Assembly: GCF_000612585.1 (NCBI RefSeq)
Contig: NZ_JFCA01000015.1
Coordinates: forward strand, 62,001 to 126,000
Direction: 5' to 3'
Length of the DNA: 64,000 nucleotides
From: Pseudomonas sp. CHM02
GTDB taxonomy: Bacteria > Pseudomonadota > Gammaproteobacteria > Pseudomonadales > Pseudomonadaceae
Below, in pieces: positions 58,611 through 64,000 of the stretch (its first letter is position 1; each line of letters opens with the position of its first letter). Both the position numbers and the translations under genes were made by a program. Below the pieces are notes generated by a model. That model was not told the origin of the DNA. It made no database searches and saw only the letters and a list, made by a program, of their open reading frames with translations.

Positions 58611-58695
58611 TGGTGCGGATGAAGAGACTCGAACTCTTACGCCTCGCGGCGCTGGAACCTAAATCCAGTGTGTCTACCAATTCCACCACATCCGC
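58611..58695 (-). tRNA. tRNA-Leu (TAG)
   Basis: 85 nt including CCA, with the long variable arm of class II tRNAs (GCCGCGAGGCG). Anticodon stem CTGGA/TCCAG encloses TTTAGGT, anticodon TAG. Acceptor GCGGATG / CATCCGC. Confidence 0.97.
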
Positions 58696-58713
58696 GCTTG
58701 AAGCTCTTAAAGC

Positions 58714-58744
58714 AAAGGCGCCAGACGATTAATCTGGCGCCTTT
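58714..58744 (-). terminator. Terminator-like hairpin after the first tRNA-His
   Basis: Stem AAAGGCGCCAGA / TCTGGCGCCTTT, near-copy of the hairpin at 58420-58451. Lies between tRNA-His and tRNA-Leu. Confidence 0.75.
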
Positions 58745-58751
58745 CAAAATA

Positions 58752-58828
58752 TGGGGTGGACGAAGGGGATCGAACCCTCGACAACGGGAGTCACAATCCC
58801 GTGCTCTACCAACTGAGCTACGCCCACC
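58752..58828 (-). tRNA. tRNA-His (GTG), first copy
   Basis: 77 nt with G-1 and CCA; anticodon GTG. Identical to the copy at 58458-58534; the following hairpin is also duplicated. Confidence 0.97.
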
Positions 58829-58859
58829 ATATAGCGCTACTTGTGCCAAAGCTGCCTAA

Positions 58860-58936
58860 TGGCGCACCCGGCAGGACTCGAACCTGCGACCATCCGCTTA
58901 GAAGGCGGATGCTCTATCCAGCTGAGCTACGGGCGC
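58860..58936 (-). tRNA. tRNA-Arg (TCT)
   Basis: 77 nt including CCA; acceptor GCGCCCG / CGGGTGC, anticodon loop TTCTAAG giving TCT. First in the Arg-His-Leu-His series on the minus strand. Confidence 0.97.
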
Positions 58937-59215
58937 CTGATTAATCTGTACTCTTGGAGGATTACAAACTAAGTGCTTCCAGCCTTGCAGAACAACGCAC
59001 TATTCTGCTCGACCTTCTTAACCAGTGCTAGGCTGTGCCCGACAAGTGCGACGAATAGTATAGACGCCCTCGAAACCCGTCAAATCTTTTTTGAAAAAAA
59101 CTGATTTTATTTAAGGGGTTAGGGCAATTTGCAGACCAAGCGCCTTTGCCCTCACGTCTTGGCATGCGAGAATGCGCGCACTTTTCTTCCCCCTCTCGAT
59201 GGTTAATCACGCGTA

Positions 59216-60070
59216 ATGACTGCACAACTTATCGACGGCAAATCAATCGCCGCCAGCCTGCGCCAGCAGATCGCCAAACGAGTCACCGAGCGCAGCCAGC
59301 AAGGCCTGCGCACGCCTGGCCTCGCGGTGATCCTGGTCGGCAGCGATCCTGCCTCTCAGGTTTATGTCTCGCACAAGCGTAAAGACTGTGAAGAGGTCGG
59401 CTTCATTTCCAAGGCTTACGACTTGCCTTCCGAGACCACCCAGCAGGCCCTCACAGACCTGATCGACGGCCTCAACGATGACGCGACGATCGATGGCATC
59501 CTGCTCCAGTTGCCACTGCCCGAGCACCTGGACGCCTCCAGACTGCTGGAGCGCATTCGCCCGGACAAAGATGTCGACGGTTTCCACCCCTATAATGTCG
59601 GCCGCCTGGCCCAGCGTATCCCTCTGCTGCGCCCGTGCACCCCGAAAGGCATCATGACCCTGCTGGAAAGCACCGGTGTCGACCTGTACGGCCTCGACGC
59701 CGTGGTCGTGGGCGCTTCCAACATCGTCGGTCGCCCTATGGCCATGGAACTGCTGCTTGCCGGCTGCACCGTGACCGTTACCCACCGTTTCACCAAAGAC
59801 CTCGCCGGCCACGTCGGCCGCGCCGACCTGGTGGTCGTTGCCGCCGGCAAGCCAGGACTGGTCAAGGGTGAGTGGATCAAGGAAGGCGCCATCGTCATCG
59901 ACGTGGGCATCAACCGCCAGGAAGACGGCAAGCTGGTGGGCGACGTGGTGTACGAAACCGCCCTGCCCCGTGCCGGCTGGATCACTCCGGTACCGGGCGG
60001 CGTCGGTCCGATGACCCGCGCCTGCCTGTTGGAAAACACCCTGTACGCCGCAGAAACCCTGCACGGTTAA
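59216..60070 (+). CDS. folD: Bifunctional methylenetetrahydrofolate dehydrogenase / cyclohydrolase
   Basis: A 284-residue folate enzyme interconverting 5,10-methylene- and 10-formyl-THF with NADP. Substrate Lys region [14 protein letters not shown] (catalytic Lys), [27 protein letters not shown], and NADP-binding [17 protein letters not shown]. Divergent from the tRNA cluster; a strong terminator follows. Confidence 0.97.
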   Translation: MTAQLIDGKSIAASLRQQIAKRVTERSQQGLRTPGLAVILVGSDPASQVYVSHKRKDCEEVGFISKAYDLPSETTQQALTDLIDGLNDDATIDGILLQLPLPEHLDASRLLERIRPDKDVDGFHPYNVGRLAQRIPLLRPCTPKGIMTLLESTGVDLYGLDAVVVGASNIVGRPMAMELLLAGCTVTVTHRFTKDLAGHVGRADLVVVAAGKPGLVKGEWIKEGAIVIDVGINRQEDGKLVGDVVYETALPRAGWITPVPGGVGPMTRACLLENTLYAAETLHG

Positions 60071-60085
60071 TAACCAGGCGTACTG

Positions 60086-60115
60086 AAAAAGCCCTGTCTT
60101 ATCGCAGGGCTTTTT
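60086..60115 (+). terminator. Terminator of folD
   Basis: Stem AAAAAGCCCTG / CAGGGCTTTTT with an 8-base loop, 15 bp after the stop codon. Confidence 0.88.
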
Positions 60116-60278
60116 ATTGCCCGCAATAAAATCTGTTTTTTCTTAGTTTTTAAGAGCTTTCGTCCGGATCTAGAAGAACATTCGACAGTTTCTGATCCAT
60201 ACTCCTAAAATGTAACGGCATTTATCAAAACCCCGTTTCCAAACGGTATTTCCTTACTTTTTTAGCGAGTTCATCCGC

Positions 60279-61202
60279 GTGAAAATTCGTCTTTCTCTCG
60301 TCAGCCTGTTTTTTGCTTTTACAGGCACCTTTGCGCACGCCGCCGAAACCACCCTGGCCCCGCGTGACACCTCCAAACTGCAAATCGCCTCCGGCAGCGC
60401 CATGCTGGTCGACCTGCAAACCAACAAGGTGATCTATTCCAGCAACCCCGACGTGGTGGTCCCCATCGCTTCGGTGAGCAAATTGATGACTGGCCTGATC
60501 GTGCTCGAAGCCAAGCAGAACATGGATGAGTACATCGACATCAACATCACCGACACGCCCGAGATGAAAGGTGTGTTCTCCCGCGTGAAGATCGGCAGCC
60601 AGATGCCCCGCAAGGAAATGCTGCTGATCGCCCTGATGTCCTCGGAAAACCGCGCCGCCGCAAGCCTGGCCCATCACTATCCGGGCGGTTATGCGGCCTT
60701 TATCGCGGCGATGAACGCCAAGGCCAAGGCGCTGGGCATGACCAGCACGCACTATGTCGAACCCACCGGCCTGTCGATCCACAACGTGTCCACCGCCCGT
60801 GACCTGAGCAAACTGCTGGCCGCCGCGCGTCACTACCCGCTGCTGAGCCAACTGAGCACCACCAAGGAAAAGACCGTGTCGTTCCGCAAGCCCAACTACA
60901 CCCTGGGCTTCTCCAACACCGACCACCTGATCAACCGCGCCAACTGGGACATCAAGCTGACCAAGACCGGCTTCACCAACCAGGCCGGCCATTGCCTGGT
61001 GCTGGTGACCAGCATGGGTAACCGCCCGGTGTCGCTGGTGATCCTGGATGCCTTCGGCAAATTCACTCACTTTGCCGATGCCAGTCGTATCCGCAATTGG
61101 GTCGAGACCGGCAAGAGCGGTTCGGTGCCGGATGTGGCGTTGCGCTACAAGGCCGACAAGAACCTGAAAAATCACCCGAACGCTGCCGAAGTCCGTCGCT
61201 GA
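60279..61202 (+). CDS. pbpG: D-alanyl-D-alanine endopeptidase (PBP7)
   Basis: A 307-residue periplasmic serine endopeptidase cutting D-Ala-meso-DAP cross-links. GTG start ([12 protein letters not shown]) with a signal peptide ending FAHA. The penicillin-binding motifs are SxxK in ASVSKLMTG, SxN in [10 protein letters not shown] and KTG in [11 protein letters not shown], all intact. Length fits PBP7/8. Confidence 0.95.
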   Translation: MKIRLSLVSLFFAFTGTFAHAAETTLAPRDTSKLQIASGSAMLVDLQTNKVIYSSNPDVVVPIASVSKLMTGLIVLEAKQNMDEYIDINITDTPEMKGVFSRVKIGSQMPRKEMLLIALMSSENRAAASLAHHYPGGYAAFIAAMNAKAKALGMTSTHYVEPTGLSIHNVSTARDLSKLLAAARHYPLLSQLSTTKEKTVSFRKPNYTLGFSNTDHLINRANWDIKLTKTGFTNQAGHCLVLVTSMGNRPVSLVILDAFGKFTHFADASRIRNWVETGKSGSVPDVALRYKADKNLKNHPNAAEVRR

Positions 61203-61257
61203 GTGCAGCGACCTCCTACATAAGCTGGTTCTCACATTGGCGCCTGGGTGCTTGCGG

Positions 61258-61920
61258 TTATTTTTTTTCCGCCAGCACCTTCAGCGCCTGCGCCGCGGCC
61301 CGCTCCTGCCCCGCCTGCCCCGTCGCATTGGCCGCATCCCGCCAGCGCTGTGCATCGACATCGGCCGGTAACTGGCTCGGGCGCTGGGTGAGGATTGCCC
61401 AACTCCCGGCGCTTTTCCATTTGGACTCGAAGTCGCTGAAGCTCATCAGCAACCGCCGGTCCATCCCCGAGCGCAGCAACACCGTGCTTTTCTGTTGATT
61501 GAAGCCCACCACCACTACATAGCGTGCGTCCGACCACAGCCCGCCGCCGATCCGCGCCATCACCGGGTAACCCGCCGCTACCTGCGCCAGCACCGCCGTC
61601 AGCTTGGCGTCCAGCGGGTAGACCATCAGCCCGTACTCGCGCGCCAGCACCTGCATGTTGCGCTCAAGGTCCGCCTCGCCGCCCGGTAGATGCAGCGGTT
61701 TATCCAGCAGCCCCGGTGTCATGACAATGCCTTGTTGCGACAGCATGCTGGCTAAAGCCGTAGGACCGCTCTGATAAGCCTCGCTGCGAAACGTCGGCAC
61801 GCCGTTGAGTTCGACACGCTCCGGCAGGCCCGCCAGTTTCGACGGCGTCGCGGAACAGGCCCCGAGCCCCAGGGCGCACGCCAATAGAACGGATGTTTTA
61901 AGGTTCGACCGTAACCGCAA
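61258..61920 (-). CDS. C39 peptidase-like lipoprotein with missing catalytic Cys and His
   Basis: A 220-residue lipoprotein (lipobox LGAC, Cys22) with a C39 bacteriocin-processing-peptidase-like fold. In the family motif YQCGPxAL the Cys is Ser (YQSGPTAL, Ser51), and in the WHYxVVxGY motif the His is Arg (ARYVVVVGF, Arg133). The C-terminal tail (residues about 185-220) is Ala/Gln-rich helical. The fold is kept while the Cys-His pair is lost, so a binding or structural role in the envelope is more likely than proteolysis. Confidence 0.85.
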   Translation of the reverse strand: MRLRSNLKTSVLLACALGLGACSATPSKLAGLPERVELNGVPTFRSEAYQSGPTALASMLSQQGIVMTPGLLDKPLHLPGGEADLERNMQVLAREYGLMVYPLDAKLTAVLAQVAAGYPVMARIGGGLWSDARYVVVVGFNQQKSTVLLRSGMDRRLLMSFSDFESKWKSAGSWAILTQRPSQLPADVDAQRWRDAANATGQAGQERAAAQALKVLAEKK

Positions 61921-62130
61921 TTTTCTACTCTCTTGATCAACTGCCGGTAAGGGCCCTGATCATAGGACGCCCGGCCACGCGGGTATAGCCCGCAGGCTTA
62001 GTAAAGGGAATGGATAGAGCAAAGAAGTCGGAAGGACACGACCATTGGTCAATAGCAGGCAACCGTCAGGTAGCTAGACTGTCCATTGAGAAGACTGTGT
62101 GTGCCCCGTACGGGGCGAAAGGAGGCCCGA

Positions 62131-62292
62131 ATGAGCCTTGCAACGACGATTTTCCTGTTGATCTGCGGTTGGCTGGCGGTAGGCGGCGCCATGTTGTGGG
62201 GGGTGTTGCGCATTACCCGCCGGCACCATCACCCCCACATCAGACCCGCTGCGTCCGCCAAGCCCCATAAGGCGGCAGCGCATCACGCCTAG
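62131..62292 (+). CDS. Small single-pass membrane protein, His-rich tail (53 aa)
   Basis: 53 codons: hydrophobic helix at residues about 4-26 (TTIFLLICGWLAVGGAMLWG) then a basic, His-rich tail (RITRRHHHPHIRP). AAGGAGG lies 5 nt before the ATG, an almost perfect ribosome-binding site. Its stop codon shares CTAG with the stop of the convergent lipoprotein gene. Function unknown; the His-rich tail might bind metal (inference). Confidence 0.75.
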   Translation: MSLATTIFLLICGWLAVGGAMLWGVLRITRRHHHPHIRPAASAKPHKAAAHHA

Positions 62293-62714
62293 CCAGGCAT
62301 GCAATTGAAGTCCTGGGTCGCCGCGACTTCCTTGCCGTGACCATCCATCAAGGCGGCGCGCACGGTAGTACCCAGGCTGGATTCCACCAGGGTGTAGTGC
62401 TCGCCCGCCTTGAAGTGCTTGTACTCGACACGGCCCTGGCAGTCCTGCTGGTTGTCGTCGCCTGGTTCTTCTTCGAACAGCGTTACATCCAGTTGATGAT
62501 CGCCCGGCGGCACTTCAAAAAAGCGCCCGTCATCCACGCGCTTGCCGTCTACGCGCTCGGCCATCAGGTCGTTCGGTGCTTCTTCTTTCAGACCGATCCA
62601 CGCCTCGCTCGGGTCGGCCTTGGGGATTGGGCCGGCGCACGCCGACAACAACAGCACAGCAGCGAGGGCGGGAATCAACAACAGTGGTTTGAGTGACATG
62701 GGTTTCAGTGACAT
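62289..62714 (-). CDS. Lipoprotein of unknown function
   Basis: A 141-residue lipoprotein with lipobox LLSAC at about Cys26 and a mature part of about 115 residues (SEAWIGLKEEAPNDLMAERV, FFEVPPGDHQLDVTLFEE). The latter resembles PEGA-like beta-sandwich repeats (PPGxHxLxV). The N-terminus repeats MSLKP, so either of two ATGs (62714 or 62699) may be used. Convergent with the small membrane protein gene. Confidence 0.78.
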   Translation of the reverse strand: MSLKPMSLKPLLLIPALAAVLLLSACAGPIPKADPSEAWIGLKEEAPNDLMAERVDGKRVDDGRFFEVPPGDHQLDVTLFEEEPGDDNQQDCQGRVEYKHFKAGEHYTLVESSLGTTVRAALMDGHGKEVAATQDFNCMPG

Positions 62715-62910
62715 GGCAGGGCTCCAAAGCAGGACAATGTGTCCGATGGGTTACAAGCTTGGGGAGCGGACCTGTCCAGAACAAATGAATACATATGAAA
62801 CGATCTTCAGCCCTTACCTAAATGTTCCTTCACTTGGCTGAAAGGTGCGTGTTAGGTGGGTCGCGTGAGACTGCCGGGGTTTGCAATCCTGCTTCTCTGG
62901 AGGTTCACGC

Positions 62911-64000
62911 ATGCTCGGGCTGGTAAAGACCGCACTGCAAAAGCCGTACACGTTTATCGTGTTGGCCATATTCATCTGCATCATCGGGCCGATGGCGGCC
63001 CTGCGTACCCCCACTGACGTCTTCCCGGATATCGGCATCCCCGTGGTGGCCGTGGTGTGGCAGTACAACGGCCTGTCGCCGGACGCCATGGCCGGTCGGG
63101 TGATCTACACCTACGAACGCTCCCTGAGCACCACCGTCAACGACATCGAACACATCGAATCGCAATCCCTGCCCGGCATGGGCATCGTCAAGATTTTCTT
63201 CCAGCCCGGCGTGGATATCCGCACCGCCAACGCCCAAGTAACGGCGGTTTCACAAACCGTGTTGAAGCAGATGCCACCGGGCATCACGCCGCCGCTGATC
63301 CTCAACTACAGTGCCTCGACGGTGCCGATCCTGCAGATGGCGTTCTCCAGCCCCAGCCTCTCGGAAGCGAAGATCCGCGACCTGGTGCAGAACAATATCC
63401 GCCTGCCCCTGAGCGCCCTGCCCGGCCTGGCCATGCCGACGCCCATGGGTGGCAAGCAACGCCAGATCACCCTCGACCTCGATCCGCAAGCGCTGGCCGC
63501 CAAAGGCTTGTCGGCCCAGGACGTGGGCAATGCCCTGGCGCTGCAGAACCAGATCATCCCGGTGGGCACCGCCAAACTCGGCCCCAACGAATACACGATC
63601 CTGCTCAATAACAGCCCCAACGCCATCGACGAACTCAACGACCTGCCGATCAAGACTGTCGACGGGGCGCTGATCACCATCGGCCAGGTCGCCCACGTGC
63701 GGGACGGTTCACCGCCGCAGACCAACATCGTGCGCGTCGACGGCCACCGGGCGGTACTGATGCCGGCGCTGAAAAACGGCAGCATCTCGACCCTGTCGAT
63801 CATCGACGGCATCCGCCAGATGCTGCCGCGCATCAACGAAACCCTGCCGCCGTCGCTGAAGACCTCGCTGCTGGGCGATGCCTCGGTGTTCGTCAAGCAA
63901 TCGGTCGGCAGCGTGGCCCAGGAAGGCATCATCGCCGCACTGCTGACCAGCGCGATGATCCTGCTGTTCCTCGGCAGCTGGCGTTCGACGTTGATCATCG
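62911..64000 (+). CDS. RND-family efflux transporter permease (partial, C-terminus outside window)
   Basis: First 363 residues of an RND permease. The N-terminal membrane helix (about 12-30) is followed by the porter domain with PDIGIPVVAVVWQYNGLSPDAM and SLPGMGIVKIFFQPGVDI, and by the start of helix 2 at the right edge (EGIIAALLTSAMILLFLGSW). GGAGG lies 7 nt before the ATG. MMPL/AcrB-type architecture. No adaptor gene is upstream in the window; partners may lie to the right. Confidence 0.92.
   Translation, partial: MLGLVKTALQKPYTFIVLAIFICIIGPMAALRTPTDVFPDIGIPVVAVVWQYNGLSPDAMAGRVIYTYERSLSTTVNDIEHIESQSLPGMGIVKIFFQPGVDIRTANAQVTAVSQTVLKQMPPGITPPLILNYSASTVPILQMAFSSPSLSEAKIRDLVQNNIRLPLSALPGLAMPTPMGGKQRQITLDLDPQALAAKGLSAQDVGNALALQNQIIPVGTAKLGPNEYTILLNNSPNAIDELNDLPIKTVDGALITIGQVAHVRDGSPPQTNIVRVDGHRAVLMPALKNGSISTLSIIDGIRQMLPRINETLPPSLKTSLLGDASVFVKQSVGSVAQEGIIAALLTSAMILLFLGSWRSTLII

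Overview
This window looks like chromosomal DNA of a fluorescent pseudomonad (Pseudomonas fluorescens group). The support is high-GC coding sequence, housekeeping synteny (tRNA-Arg/His/Leu/His, tig-clpP-clpX-lon-hupB-ppiD), a PrrF-type iron-responsive sRNA with its Fur box, a leucine/isovalerate (liu) degradation cluster, and REP-type intergenic repeats carrying the GCCGGCAAGCC core.

Layout. 1-2.7 kb: MarR-type regulator, outer-membrane factor and an EmrA-like adaptor (partial at the left edge), with two operator copies before the regulator. 2.8-9 kb: tamA-tamB envelope assembly pair and a GNAT acetyltransferase. 9-11.5 kb: exonuclease III and a PstS-OmpA fusion. 11.6-14 kb: acyl-CoA dehydrogenase divergent from a LysR regulator. 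14-28.2 kb: liu catabolism. It is split into liuR-liuE and a ligase<>liuABCD block, which are separated by a lower-GC island carrying a giant leucine-rich-repeat NEL-type E3 ligase toxin/effector broken by an apparent frameshift. Matching palindromes before liuR and in the ligase/liuA divergent promoter tie the two halves into one LiuR regulon. 28.2-31 kb: S24-like repressor, DUF3077 protein, PrrF sRNA, M14 carboxypeptidase. 31-34 kb: a periplasmic catalase-like peroxidase and cytochrome b561, divergent from an ECF sigma/anti-sigma pair, with two near-identical ECF promoters facing outwards. 34-37 kb: IS-end relic, AFG1/ZapE-like ATPase, LRR-protein kinase, an 18-bp minisatellite and a YebC/PmpR protein. 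37.8-40.7 kb: aminoethylphosphonate degradation (LysR, phnW, phnX). 40.8-41.8 kb: low-GC orphan gene, candidate secreted protein. 42-48.3 kb: cytochrome b, D-cysteine desulfhydrase-like enzyme, fadH, nitrilase-fold protein, AraC regulator and a 28-codon gene. 48.5-58.1 kb: DUF2242 lipoprotein, ppiD, tRNA-Asp relic, hupB, lon, clpX, clpP, tig. 58.4-61.2 kb: four tRNAs, folD, pbpG. 61.2-64 kb: degenerate C39-like lipoprotein, small membrane protein, lipoprotein and the start of an RND transporter.

Three proteins keep a recognisable enzyme fold but appear to have lost their catalytic residues: a nitrilase-like, a C39 peptidase-like and an S24 peptidase-like protein. The most unusual items are the split NEL ligase inside the liu cluster, the orphan low-GC gene at 40.8-41.8 kb, the twin ECF promoters and the degenerate tRNA-Asp between ppiD and hupB. 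All calls come from reading sequence and translation; no database search was run.
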